Below are positions 24,243 through 34,887 of a DNA stretch of 64,000 bases, in pieces. The position numbers and the translations under genes are program-made. The first letter of the stretch is position 1. Each line of letters starts with the position of its first letter. The notes beneath the pieces are model-generated. The model was not told where the DNA came from. It saw nothing but the letters and a program-made list of their open reading frames with translations, and did not search any database. The stretch spans positions 4,030,001-4,094,000 of the forward strand of contig JACCLO010000003.1 in the NCBI GenBank assembly GCA_029448655.1. The letters are read 5' to 3'. This stretch comes from Wolfiporia cocos (Eukaryota > Basidiomycota > Agaricomycetes > Polyporales > Phaeolaceae).

Positions 24243-27200
24243 ATGGAACGCGAAACACACAGCCCAGCTCCTTCGACTTCGTATGTGGGCGCAGGACTGC
24301 GAGAGGAAAGAAGCGTCGGTAGTCACCGACCAAGATGGAACACACGTGGACCGAGTTCTAAACCGGAGACGGAGGAGACTAGTCAACAAAGAGCGAGACG
24401 CCTTAAGACAAAGGCGCCTCAACATGGGCGGGAGAAGTATGTAGGTGGCATACTCAACGTCCCCTCACAATACGCCCTACGCGTCGCCGACAACATGCGC
24501 GACGAGAGGGACACAGCCGATCGCGAGGAGTACGAGAGGCTGAGAAGAAAGTTCGAAGGTGCGCCGTCACACGCGTACATCGAAGAAGAGGATGAAGACG
24601 ACCACGGCTACACCACCGCGGGCGAGATGGAGGCGGACTGGCCACTGCGAAGAAAACCCTTTGCGGGGGCTGGGGAGGACGAGCTACCTTCCATCTTTAA
24701 TTTAGATATCCGAGACAACGAGGACGGGATGAATACCCAGCAACCACCCGTCCACACCCACATCCTCACACCACCACCAATCGTTCCAGCAGCGGAACGC
24801 GCCCCAGAGCGGGTAAGATTAACCTGGGAAGAAGACGAGTATCCCTCGCGACCCACGTCCCCCAACTTCCCTCATCGCGTAGCCCTATACGCAGAAGCAC
24901 TTCACAAGCTTCGATATTGGGACGACGAGAAGGTTGGAGATTACATCCACGGCGCGGTAGGTCTTCAACACAAGACCCGCGACATGGAAAGGCGAGCGGC
25001 AGAACGACTCGCTCCTCTTGACGAGGACTCCGACACGCCGTCACCCAACAAACGTATGAGCAACCCTCTACCACCACCAGAACGCGCTCCGGCTCCCAGC
25101 CCAAAAACCCGCTCAGGATACCACGCATTAGACACGGTACCCGCATACCAAGGGGAGTTCGACATCCTCAGATCACGAGAGCAGCGTAACGTACCGCCTA
25201 AATGGCAAATCCCACAGGTCAGCGAAAGACGCCGCGAGACCTTCACACCAATTCCAGCATCGCGCAACCCACCCGTATACACCCAGTCTCGGAGACGGAC
25301 GGTGAGGGAACCACCTATCTTCGACGACGACAAAGTCAAGTTCCGCGACTGGTGGATGAGGATGATCCAGCACCTAGCCTCACAGCGCCAGTACATGGAA
25401 ACGTCGCACGACCGCATCGAATGCGCAATGTCGTACATCAGAGGCGACAAAGTAGACCAATGGTTCGCGAACATGTTCGCGACCTACTTCAACGAAGAAA
25501 CCGGGTGGTGGGAGATCCACTTTGATTTCTTTAAACAGGAGCTCTTCACTAGGTTCGAGGACCCTGACAGGGAAAAGCGAGCGCGACGACAACTTACCGC
25601 CCTCAAGATGGTCTTCGGTAAGTCCAACGAGTACTTCACCGAGATCGAAACGCTGTGCCGAGAAGCAGGAGTCGACATGGACAACGAATTCGTCCTGCAG
25701 GCGGTGGAGAAAAACGTACCATCATCAGTATACGAGCCGGTATACGCCTCCTTCTCCACCCAGCGCGACTTCAACCACAGGAAGGTACCGGTACCAAAAA
25801 AGTACCAACCTTGGAAGGAGGCCATCATGGACTTCGACCAAGCCCTGTGGAGACGAGCACAGGATCGCGCAGAGCAGAAGGGCGAGGAGGCGAAGACCAA
25901 GGGTAAGGAGAAGAAGAAAGACTCCAACGCCCCCAAGAAGGTCTACGACACCCCTGCCGCCGACCGCCTCTGCAAATTCTGCGGGAAGAAGATGGGAGAG
26001 CGCCCCACCTCCACATGCACCTCGCCAACCTGGCACATTCCAATGCGCGACGCCGGTTATAAGTATACGCCGGGTAAAACATACGCGGCCGCTACAAGCG
26101 GCACCACTCAAACTCGACCGTCTGGCTCGAAGCCCACTAAGCAGCAGCTTCGAGAGCTGACCGATGAAGAATGGCAGCGTATGGCCGCCGAATACGAAGA
26201 GGAGTTGAAGGACTCCAAGAAGGCCGAGGTAAGCAAAATCACCTCAAATCGGTTTCATCTTCTCAACGTCGAAGAAGTAAGCGACGACGATGACCAAGAA
26301 GTGTACGGCTCCGCGGTGGACATTATGAGCCAAGCGGGGGGCTCGGATTATTCAGACGACGATGCGAGTTCTGTATGTAGCGAAGATTCCTTTTGTACAG
26401 CCCAAGAGGAGCTCCGTGAATCCACGGCTCGCCCGGGGGATAAACCGGGGCTTAATTCCTCTTTAGACGATAAAATGGATGTGGATACAGAACCCATCGT
26501 CGTCTCAGAGGACATTGACATGAAAGACACGACTGATCAACCAAAGAAAAGGAAGATCAGGCGCGTTAAGAAAAAGACAGAGACTCTGGACATCTACTTA
26601 GATGATCCGCGAGCCACAGTTCCTGAGCAGAAGAGCGACGAAGCAGCTGGGTACGACTTGTACTCAGCTGAAGAAACCATCGTCCCTGCTCACGGAAAAG
26701 AAAACATCGATACTGGCATAAAAATAAGGATGCCCGATGGAGTTTACGGTCGCATCGCCCCTAGATCAGGACTGGCGAACAAAGGGATTGACGTCTTGGC
26801 CGGTGTAATCGATCAAGATTACACTGGCCGCCTAGTCGTTATGCTAATAAATCATTCCGACACAGATTTAGTCATCAATTACAAGGATAGGATCGCTCAA
26901 TTGATCCTGGAACAGAACAAAAACCCCCGCGTCAAAATTGTCAAACGTATCCGTGAGACAACGCGCGGTACAGCAGGCTTCGGATCCACAGACAAGATCC
27001 GAGGAACTCACGTCGTGTTTGGACAAGGAAGACGTGGACGACAGATAGCAGTCCCCGTCATGATCCACAGTCCACACGAACACACCATCACAACCACCGC
27101 CCTTATCGATTCAGGATCCACAGGATCGGTGGTCGACTACGAGTTCGCCCAGAAACACGAACTCAACATCCAACCACTAGAACGACCTGTACGCGTACAA

Positions 27201-30200
27201 AACGCTGACGGTAGTCCTAATGGAGGAGGCACCATGACGCACTTCGTTGAGATGCAAATCCAAATTGGTACGCATCTCGAAAATCGTAGATTCAATGTGA
27301 GCAAGCTAGGCTCGCACGACATCTTTCTAGGATTCGATTGGTTGGAACAACACAACCCCACCATCGACTGGAGGAAGAAGGCAATCGACTTTGACAAATG
27401 CGATTGCGAACACGAACACCTCGAAGAAGGAGATCAAGTGTTCATGATTGACGCCACGGTATGGCTTAGATACGCCAGCGAATGCAAAGAACACATTCGC
27501 AACCGACTCGAGGTATGGGAAGCAGGGGAGACTGCACTACGAGGTGATGTCTACCCTGTTACTTCGGAACAAATTGCTGCTGTGAAAGCCACAGAGATGG
27601 ACATCGCAGCAAAGAAAACAACGGAAGCAAAAACGTTCGAAGAAGTCGTGCCCGAACATCTACACGACTTCAAAGACGTTTTCGAGGAAGGCGAGTTCGA
27701 CAAACTCCCCGACCGACGACCATGGGACCATGCAGTCGAACTCCTACCGGATGCCAAACCCTTCTGCGGTAAGATATATCCCCTCTCGCCACAACAACAG
27801 AAGGTATTGGACGAGTTCCTGGAGGAACAATTACGTACGGGACGCATCCGACCATCTAAGTCACCCTGGGGCGCTCCGTTCTTTTTCGTAAAAAAGAAAG
27901 ATGGCAAATTACGACCCATACAGGACTACCGCAAGCTAAATCAGATGACGAAGAAAAACAAGTACCCGTTACCTCTGATTAGCGAGCTACTCAACAAGCT
28001 CAAACGAGCTAAGTTCTTCAGCAAACTCGACGTCAGATGGGGATACACTAACATCCGCATCGCTGAAGGAGACGAGGAAAAAGGGGCATTCATAACCAAC
28101 AGAGGATTATACGACCCCCTCGTCATGTTTTTTGGAATGTGCAATGCACCAAGCACGTTCCAAACGATGATGAACGACATATTCCGAGAGCTCATACTAC
28201 AAGGGAAGGTCATCGTATACCTAGACGACATACTGATCTTCACCGAGACTCTCGAAGAACACCGGCTCATCACACGCAAGGTACTCGAGGTACTACGCGA
28301 ACACAAATTGACGTGCAAGCCGGAAAAATGCGAGTTCGAGAAAGCCGAGGTCGAATACCTAGGTCATATCATCTCACATGGCAGCATCAAGATGGACCCG
28401 GTAAAGGTCCAAGGCATCACCCTGTGGCCGACGCCGAAGAACAGGAAGGAGGTACAGAGCTTTTTAGGGTTCGCCAACTTCTACCGCCGATTCATCAAGG
28501 GGTACAGTACATTGGCGCGACCACTAATCGCCCTAACAGCGGACGTTCCATTCAAATGGGACAAGGCCGAACAAGACACGTTCAATCTCATGAAGAGGTT
28601 GTTCACAGAGGCCCCCATTCTGGGATCACCCACAGACGCAGATCCTTTCCGGATCGAAGCTGACGCCTCTGACTTCGCTACAGGCGCCGTACTCTTACAA
28701 CGACAAGAGTCGATCTGGAGACCCATCGCCTATCTCTCCAAAGGCTTCACGCCCGCGGAAAAGAATTACGAGATATACGACAGGGAACTCCTCGCCATCA
28801 TGCGAGCACTAGATGAGTGGCGACACTTCATACAGGGATCCGCTGACGCAACCGAAGTCTGGAGCGATCACAAAAACCTGGAGTACTTCAAAACACCCCA
28901 GAAGATCAATCCGCGACAGGCGCGATGGATGACCGAATTACAAGAATTCGACATCAAGCTTACGCACATCCCTGGTACGAAGAACATACGTGCCGACCCA
29001 CTCTCACGCCGCATCGACTGGGACGACGGAAAGGAACACCTCGAAGGACAAGTAGTCCTCAAACCACACTTGTTCGGGGACGAACAACCTGAAGAGGGGG
29101 TGGATGAAATCGAAAAGCTAAGTTTCATCTCCACCGAAACGATAAAAGCGAAAGTTGAAGCCCAAAAGGCCCTCTACGACTACGGTTTGGACGCAAACAT
29201 CGTATTCAAGGAGGGACTAGCATACCGAAAAGGGAAACTAGTCATCCCCAACGACGCAGAACTCAAGGGCGATATCATATCGTCACACCACGACTCGTTG
29301 CTGGCAGGACACCCAGGCAGAGACCGCACGCTTACCACCATTCACAAGTCATATTGGTGGCCACACATGAGAAGGGACGTGACGTTATACGTCCGAGGGT
29401 GCGTAAAGTGCCAATCAATCAAAGTAGACCACGCTAAACGAGCGGCACCTCTCAATCCCAACCCAACACCAACGAGGAGTTGGGAGAACATATCGGTCGA
29501 CATGATCACAGGTTTCCCCGAGGTGCGAGGCAAGAACGCCATCCTCGTCATCGTAGACATGATGTCAAAGTGGACAACCGCGATCGAAACCACCGACAAG
29601 CTAACAGCCGAAGGATGGGCTAACCTGCTCATCAAACACATCGTTACACAACACGGTATCCCCAAGAAAGTGTTTAGCGACAGGGGCCCCCAGTTCGTGT
29701 CTGAATTCATCAAAGACACGTATAAGAAGCTCGGGATCGAGGGGAATCCATCCACTGCGTATCATCCGCAGACCGACGGACAAACCGAGCGGATGAACCA
29801 GGAATTGGAAGTATACCTACGCCTCTTCGCCAACAGAAACCACACCAACTGGGCGGACCTGTTACCTACGGCCACGTTCGCGTACAACACACACCAGAAT
29901 GCGTCGACAAAACAATCGCCATTCTTCATAACGCACGGGTACGAGCCGAACACAGGATCCAACGTCCCGATGGAAGTCGATATGTCCCTATCCGCAGAGA
30001 ATTGGGCTGACCACCTGAAAGACGTACAGATGAAGGCGGCGGAAAGCATAGACCTCGCCAAGGCTGCCATGAAGAAATACGCCGACCGTCGACGACAACC
30101 CTCGAGAAAATACGAGGTCGGAGACAAGGTTTGGCTCGACGGCACCAACCTTCACATGGGCACTCCATCGCGAAAACTATCCCCGAAGCGATATGGACCG

Positions 30201-31067
30201 TACCCAGTAGCTGCCAAAATAGGCATGGGCGCATACAGGCTAACATTGACACCTGATATGCGGGGTATACACCCGGTGTTTAACGAGATATTACTCACCC
30301 CCTACCACGAACCAGAATTCGAACAACAAAGAATTCTACCAACGCCGGAGACGCAGATAACGGCGACGAAGATAATCCAATCGCGCAAAGAACGCGGGCG
30401 AGTGGAATACGAAGTGCAGTGGTCGGATGGATCGAGAACCTGGGAGCGTAAGCGAGACGTGGACCACTCCCAGGCTGATGCATTTTACGAACAGAACCCA
30501 CGAGCACCGGGGGTACAATGGAAAAATAGAACCATTACCAACGGCGACACCAAAGTCGTCGACCCCACAGAAGAGGACATACCTCACTACTCCGTACTAA
30601 AGAAATACGGACTCACCGTAGTTTGCGCCATGCACGCCAGCCTGGATGTACTCATGGAGCGAGAGCGTCCCAAGATACGCTGGTGGCATGACAAACCGGT
30701 GCAATTCTTTATTCCCGTAAACCCTGAAACTTACATCGCGACGCATTTAATTGAAGTACATCGCCCCATCGAGCGCAAAAAACCCGATGGTATAACTTAC
30801 TACGACTACCCGGTGGTATACATACACAAGATGACGCGTGAGTTCAACTTCTCATCACAAAAAGGAGCAGGCGACTTCGTCATCCCTAGACCACCGGGCG
30901 AGTACGCAACGATCTTTACGATGACTCCTCGGGACGAGGAACTTAAAGGGGGGGTGATGTCACGGGCAAAAGCTTTCCCTAACGACAACGAGGTCGATCC
31001 GGTCCCCCGAGTCCCCAAGCCCAGCCAGGCCCGGATCATACCATGGAAGGAGCCCAATAACGCCTAG
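24243..31067 (+). CDS. E1 Gag-dUTPase-Pol polyprotein, 2274 residues
   Basis: Single uninterrupted frame; proteins would be released by its own protease. Order of parts: Gag (about 300-470; WWMRMIQHLASQRQYME); a zinc motif C-X2-C-X11-C-X5-H from residue 577; dUTPase (about 780-935) with AGYDLYSAEE, RIAPRSGLANKG, GVIDQDYTGR (catalytic Asp about 857), DRIAQLILE and GFGSTDK; aspartic protease ALIDSGSTGS (Asp about 956); RT with VYLDDILIF (about 1326); RNase H (RIEADASDFATGAVL, YEIYDRELLAIMRAL); integrase HHCC (HHDSLLAGHPG, CVKCQ) and DDE (VFSDRGPQFVSEF, HPQTDGQTERMNQE); a chromodomain-like segment RGRVEYEVQWSDGSRTWE; then about 185 residues of unknown function. The last 36 codons lie inside the 3' LTR. 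All dUTPase motifs look catalytically competent. Confidence 0.97.
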   Translation: MERETHSPAPSTSYVGAGLREERSVGSHRPRWNTRGPSSKPETEETSQQRARRLKTKAPQHGREKYVGGILNVPSQYALRVADNMRDERDTADREEYERLRRKFEGAPSHAYIEEEDEDDHGYTTAGEMEADWPLRRKPFAGAGEDELPSIFNLDIRDNEDGMNTQQPPVHTHILTPPPIVPAAERAPERVRLTWEEDEYPSRPTSPNFPHRVALYAEALHKLRYWDDEKVGDYIHGAVGLQHKTRDMERRAAERLAPLDEDSDTPSPNKRMSNPLPPPERAPAPSPKTRSGYHALDTVPAYQGEFDILRSREQRNVPPKWQIPQVSERRRETFTPIPASRNPPVYTQSRRRTVREPPIFDDDKVKFRDWWMRMIQHLASQRQYMETSHDRIECAMSYIRGDKVDQWFANMFATYFNEETGWWEIHFDFFKQELFTRFEDPDREKRARRQLTALKMVFGKSNEYFTEIETLCREAGVDMDNEFVLQAVEKNVPSSVYEPVYASFSTQRDFNHRKVPVPKKYQPWKEAIMDFDQALWRRAQDRAEQKGEEAKTKGKEKKKDSNAPKKVYDTPAADRLCKFCGKKMGERPTSTCTSPTWHIPMRDAGYKYTPGKTYAAATSGTTQTRPSGSKPTKQQLRELTDEEWQRMAAEYEEELKDSKKAEVSKITSNRFHLLNVEEVSDDDDQEVYGSAVDIMSQAGGSDYSDDDASSVCSEDSFCTAQEELRESTARPGDKPGLNSSLDDKMDVDTEPIVVSEDIDMKDTTDQPKKRKIRRVKKKTETLDIYLDDPRATVPEQKSDEAAGYDLYSAEETIVPAHGKENIDTGIKIRMPDGVYGRIAPRSGLANKGIDVLAGVIDQDYTGRLVVMLINHSDTDLVINYKDRIAQLILEQNKNPRVKIVKRIRETTRGTAGFGSTDKIRGTHVVFGQGRRGRQIAVPVMIHSPHEHTITTTALIDSGSTGSVVDYEFAQKHELNIQPLERPVRVQNADGSPNGGGTMTHFVEMQIQIGTHLENRRFNVSKLGSHDIFLGFDWLEQHNPTIDWRKKAIDFDKCDCEHEHLEEGDQVFMIDATVWLRYASECKEHIRNRLEVWEAGETALRGDVYPVTSEQIAAVKATEMDIAAKKTTEAKTFEEVVPEHLHDFKDVFEEGEFDKLPDRRPWDHAVELLPDAKPFCGKIYPLSPQQQKVLDEFLEEQLRTGRIRPSKSPWGAPFFFVKKKDGKLRPIQDYRKLNQMTKKNKYPLPLISELLNKLKRAKFFSKLDVRWGYTNIRIAEGDEEKGAFITNRGLYDPLVMFFGMCNAPSTFQTMMNDIFRELILQGKVIVYLDDILIFTETLEEHRLITRKVLEVLREHKLTCKPEKCEFEKAEVEYLGHIISHGSIKMDPVKVQGITLWPTPKNRKEVQSFLGFANFYRRFIKGYSTLARPLIALTADVPFKWDKAEQDTFNLMKRLFTEAPILGSPTDADPFRIEADASDFATGAVLLQRQESIWRPIAYLSKGFTPAEKNYEIYDRELLAIMRALDEWRHFIQGSADATEVWSDHKNLEYFKTPQKINPRQARWMTELQEFDIKLTHIPGTKNIRADPLSRRIDWDDGKEHLEGQVVLKPHLFGDEQPEEGVDEIEKLSFISTETIKAKVEAQKALYDYGLDANIVFKEGLAYRKGKLVIPNDAELKGDIISSHHDSLLAGHPGRDRTLTTIHKSYWWPHMRRDVTLYVRGCVKCQSIKVDHAKRAAPLNPNPTPTRSWENISVDMITGFPEVRGKNAILVIVDMMSKWTTAIETTDKLTAEGWANLLIKHIVTQHGIPKKVFSDRGPQFVSEFIKDTYKKLGIEGNPSTAYHPQTDGQTERMNQELEVYLRLFANRNHTNWADLLPTATFAYNTHQNASTKQSPFFITHGYEPNTGSNVPMEVDMSLSAENWADHLKDVQMKAAESIDLAKAAMKKYADRRRQPSRKYEVGDKVWLDGTNLHMGTPSRKLSPKRYGPYPVAAKIGMGAYRLTLTPDMRGIHPVFNEILLTPYHEPEFEQQRILPTPETQITATKIIQSRKERGRVEYEVQWSDGSRTWERKRDVDHSQADAFYEQNPRAPGVQWKNRTITNGDTKVVDPTEEDIPHYSVLKKYGLTVVCAMHASLDVLMERERPKIRWWHDKPVQFFIPVNPETYIATHLIEVHRPIERKKPDGITYYDYPVVYIHKMTREFNFSSQKGAGDFVIPRPPGEYATIFTMTPRDEELKGGVMSRAKAFPNDNEVDPVPRVPKPSQARIIPWKEPNNA
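30945..30957 (+). promoter_or_regulatory. E1 polypurine tract
   Basis: AAAGGGGGGGTGA directly before the 3' LTR, the expected primer for plus-strand synthesis. It is also coding (the KGGV region of the polyprotein). Confidence 0.8.
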
Positions 31068-31340
31068 ATAACGATACAAGGCCTGGTTCCCACACGGCCA
31101 CGATGACCGCTACGTATTTGATATATCCTACGCTTCTATGTTTCAGAGTCTGGCTTAGACCCCTACCTTAGTCTCGCACCAGACTCCCTAGTCACCATAT
31201 ACGGCCATTATAGTACAAACATGTATAAACAGCCTATTAGTATAATAGTAGGCCTCGTCCAGCTGGTAACCCCAGTCTGAACTTGGCGTTCATCCACTTC
31301 GCTCCCCTCAGTTCGCTCTAAGGTTTTAGTGGCCTTGTCA
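30958..31340 (+). repeat. E1 3' LTR
   Basis: 383 bp, one difference from the 5' copy. Its first 110 bases encode the C-terminus of the polyprotein. Confidence 0.96.
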
Positions 31341-32906
31341 GGGTGCTACAGATTGATTGGAGGCTACTGTCAGCTCGCAGCCAGTAGTGAGTATGGGACA
31401 CCCTCTTGTCAACGTCGTCTGATTGTATCGTTGCCAGCGCTGATCCTGTACCAGTACATCACAACTTTGGATTTTGAGACCCAGTTTGCTTGGAAAACAC
31501 GGATGTCTCGAACAAACATAATCCTTCTCTTCAACAGGTACTTCCTCCTTATCAATATGGTCGCGAATACTGCAAATCAGTTTGGTCGAACCACCCCAAT
31601 AGTTAAGACATCATCCTCCACCCATGATTGGTTAACAACTAATCCTGATCTTTGCAGAAGTAACGTATTACATTCTGTCATATTGCTCAAGTAATAAACA
31701 TGCTCCTCGTCCTCTAAGCTGTAAGGTATTACAAGTCTTGCAAGACGTCACCGAGATAGCGCTCTATGCGATCGGAGCAGGTTACTGTCATAGCCCATCA
31801 AAATCCTCTTCCTCATACTGACAGCTGTAGCAGCGTTCTCTGCACTCAGGACCTATGCTATTGTAAGAGGAAAGTGGCACCTAGCGCTGCTAGTATTGGC
31901 ACTTGGCCTTGTGCCCGCCGCGACAAATATTGTAAGCATCTAGGATAGTGCATACAATCACTTCTCGTAGATAACATTTCCCAAATAGTACTCTGTAACG
32001 ACAGAATCCTATGCATACGTTGTATATCAAGGCAATAGGCCGCTATGCACCTTTCAGCGCTCCATCTCAGCCAGCGCCTGTCGGAGGTAAGTCTGCACAT
32101 TATCCCATGCTCGGCAGGTACTTAGTGGATATCTCTATCAGATGTAAGCGACACCATTTACGTGTTTAAATATCGCTCGAAGAATTCTTATGAAGCAATA
32201 TACCAGTATTGATTATCACGCGTACATGTGCGATCGTGGCCGATACCGTGGTCATTCTGGTCACGTTATGGTACACACTGTCTGCAGCAATACGTGTTAG
32301 GCGGACTCAGATCAGGCCTACTTTACTTACACTCTTGCTTAGAGACGGTGCGTATTAACTATGAACACTTGATCCAATCATGATCGTGGTGCAATATAGG
32401 CAGTGTCTATTTCCTGTATGCGCTAGCTGCTCTGGGACATTCTCTGCCATTGACAATATGCGATGTCTTAGAGCCATCCTATCCCTCAACGTCCTGCAGA
32501 TTTCCACAAATATCGGACTTTCGGTGAGTAGTACGTACAATATATCCTCAATAGAAGGACTGAATTTCGCTACAGTCTTTCCAGGATTATGTGCAGGCGT
32601 TCCTACCTCCGTGAGTTTCCCTAATAGAGGCCACAGTTAGCGGGCGCTGAAGCGGAATATCAAAGGCTCACTGGAATCCTAATCACAACGTTCATATTCA
32701 ATCTTCAACGTCTGCACACCCACGATGACAGTGACAGCGTTAAATTCTCAAACGCATTATCTGACGACCGACTTGAGACGCCATACCAGTCACAATCATC
32801 AGTGCAGTTCAGCTCAATTGGTACGATATGTCTTATGGGAGAGCCTCTGCCCAATGATGGCCAATTACCGGCAGTCGAGGAAGCCTATGGGGGAGGGATG
32901 TGTTGA

Positions 32907-33747
32907 AATCCTGGTGAGTTATGTATTAAAGCCGTGAACCGTGAGTATGAGACTTACGATGTCTGTTGTGTAGACTCAGAACGTAGGGCGGTTTGGAGAG
33001 TACCTAATCTTGTATACTGGATTGACAATGTGTAATTGAGCAATCTGCCGTGAAAGTCTAAAGGCGTACCATGAGTGGAACGAAGGTGCAGGCTGGGATA
33101 GCTAGAAAGACGGGCTATGGTAATCTGTTCTCACAATCGCTGTCAGCGTGTCCAGGTCATCTATTCAGAGTCATCCTGTAGCCGGATCTCCGTCCTTGGT
33201 CTACGTATATGCCATCCGAGAATCCAAGAGCTGATACCGCGCAAGCCAATGTCAAGCGAACACATGCACATCAGTAGCATCGGGAATTTGATCTGACAAT
33301 GAAATAAGATCTATCAGATGCTAAATCATTGTCTATCTGATATGGATCTCAAGGAATACAATTAGCTAAACGGAAAAGTCGCGCCTATTCGTAATGTCCC
33401 GTCTGATGCCTACGAAGCGTTGCATGACTTGTATCCGTAGCGCGACACAGAACTCTACAGCTTTTATCTGATACTAGAAGCGATCATCAGCACGAATTCC
33501 GATAACCCTGGTCACGTTATAATATCCCATCCTACTACTGGAGTAGGTAATGCTAATGGCCCAATACTGAGTTGTGGTGATACCTTGGCCAGAATACAAC
33601 TTGATCTCATTGAAATGCTTCGACTATATTCAATGTTGCATCTTGTCGCGGGAAGGTAGAGCACTGAGTCTTGCTGAGATTGGTCGATGTGCACCCGATT
33701 CTTGAGAAGCATTCGGATATGAGTGAGTCGTCATTCTTATGATGTTT
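32907..33747. other. Intergenic stretch before E2
   Basis: No supported gene or repeat. Confidence 0.5.
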
Positions 33748-34120
33748 TGTCACAAGCCGATTTCTTTCGCCTAGCTAGTGACTAGAGCCTAAACCCTTAT
33801 CTTATCTAAGCGCGCGCCTAAGCAGTCACGTGCAAGACCCCGAACACCCTATCACGTGTTACCAGCCCCCCGGACACTCTGTGCCGTGTACTTACACCCA
33901 TTATAGGGTTTACCATAATATCGGACTCTCAGCTTACGTAATAACTGTACAGTAGCCAAACAGTGTACAAACAGTAGAATAGCATATATACTGGCCGACG
34001 AGCAGGGTAGCACCCCAGACTCGTCTTGGCCTTATACGCCTTGAGTAGCCTCAGACTAGGATTGCGCTGAAACGCGAGTAACAATCCCCTGAGTAGTTGC
34101 TTGAAGTGTTGCTTGTGTCA
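33748..34120 (+). repeat. E2 5' LTR
   Basis: 373 bp. It differs from the 3' LTR at CACGTG/CATGTG and TACGTA/TACATA, both CpG-type changes. Confidence 0.96.
33985..34027 (+). promoter_or_regulatory. E2 core promoter and inferred RNA 5' end
   Basis: TATATA at 33985 is 32 bases before AGACTCGTCTT (34017-34027), which pairs exactly with 34122-34132. The spacing is nearly the same as in E1 although the sequences differ. Confidence 0.65.
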
Positions 34121-34887
34121 TAAGACGAGTCTCCACCCCGTGTAGCGGTTTACCCTACACAACCCCGGCGCACTAGGGGCAAAGTGCACCTTTCTTTCGC
34201 TCTTGTTGAACTTCGGTTCTCCGAGCACGTGATCAGTTTTCATACCCGCCACATCCCAGGGTTAAGGGATTAGAGTTCTGGGGGAATCTTGCGAACAGCG
34301 TGTAGGGGACCACTCCTACCGTTGCTTCTAAGCTACTGGACCAACACCGTGCAACGCGGTTGTAAAGGTCTTGGGTTACAATCCCACCACAGTAACTGTG
34401 CACCCAACGCGTAATAGTCAAAGGCGTTAAGGGGCCCTGTGGCAGTGTACAGAGGCACTGGTCGTCTATTTACGGGCCTTACTGCCCCGACGATACGCGC
34501 ATTACCGCGCCCCCGTTACTATACAACCCAGCGCGTAACCCGCGGCTGAAGAGGCAGGAAATCGCCTAGTACTGTACCGGCACTTGCCGCCATACGGTAG
34601 AACTTTTACACGCCCCACCACATAGGCGGATAGTTCCCGTGCCCCCGGTATCCTGAATTAGCTTCAGGGCTGGACGAGGCTTCGGAGGCTGCGTTTTCTC
34701 GCCGGCTTTGGGAAGAAAACCCCTTAGCGTTTCTTGGCACATCTCCGAAAAGAGGTGGACGCAGTTTGTAGTGGATTGAGACTTTCTAGTTACCACCCCG
34801 ATAGCTCTTCGGAGGCGCCACAGTGGGCAGGTAGCGGTCTTAATCGCGACTACATTTTTCATACCATACATTTCCATCCTACATACA
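34121..34887 (+). other. E2 5' leader
   Basis: 767 bases between the LTR and the Gag start, against 200 in E1. It begins with the primer site. No protein domain was seen; it is a likely home for packaging or translation signals. Confidence 0.6.
34122..34132 (+). other. E2 primer-binding site, self-priming type
   Basis: AAGACGAGTCT, one base after the 5' LTR, is the exact reverse complement of 34017-34027. Confidence 0.75.

Larger units (their letters stand above)
23660..31340 (+). mobile_element. E1: complete Ty3/Gypsy chromovirus-type retrotransposon with dUTPase
   Basis: 7681 bp with two 383-bp LTRs (TGTCAC...TTGTCA) that differ at one base, flanked by the 5-bp target duplication GGGTG (23655-23659 and 31341-31345). 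The internal region has a self-complementary primer site, one long Gag-dUTPase-protease-RT-RNaseH-integrase frame and a G-rich polypurine tract before the 3' LTR. All expected parts are intact, so this copy may be active. It interrupts a DUF6533 gene. Confidence 0.97.
23631..32906 (+). pseudogene. DUF6533 membrane protein gene split by retrotransposon E1
   Basis: Multi-pass membrane protein of the DUF6533 family, function unknown. Exon 1 begins at ATGATG 23631 (MMEYSISR) and breaks at 23659, where E1 starts. After E1 the same frame resumes at 31346 once one GGGTG copy is discounted, reads GCYRLIGGYCQLAAS, and ends at 31399. Exon 2 (from about 31440) gives LILYQYITTLDFETQFAW and LLFNRYFLL, the family signature. 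Later exons give DVTEIALYAIGA and a hydrophobic segment WHLALLVLALGLVPAA near 31880. The C-terminal tail ends at TGA 32904-32906. No other break was seen, so the gene was probably intact before insertion. A related copy lies at 43300-44845. Confidence 0.8.

Noticed and set aside
30470..31067. E1 tail as a retroviral envelope
   Set aside because: No signal peptide, no clear transmembrane anchor and no furin-like site; the tail is in frame with Pol.
34300..34400. tRNA-like T-arm (GGGTTACAATCCC) in the E2 leader
   Set aside because: No matching acceptor stem or anticodon arm can be drawn at proper spacing, so a tRNA gene is not supported.
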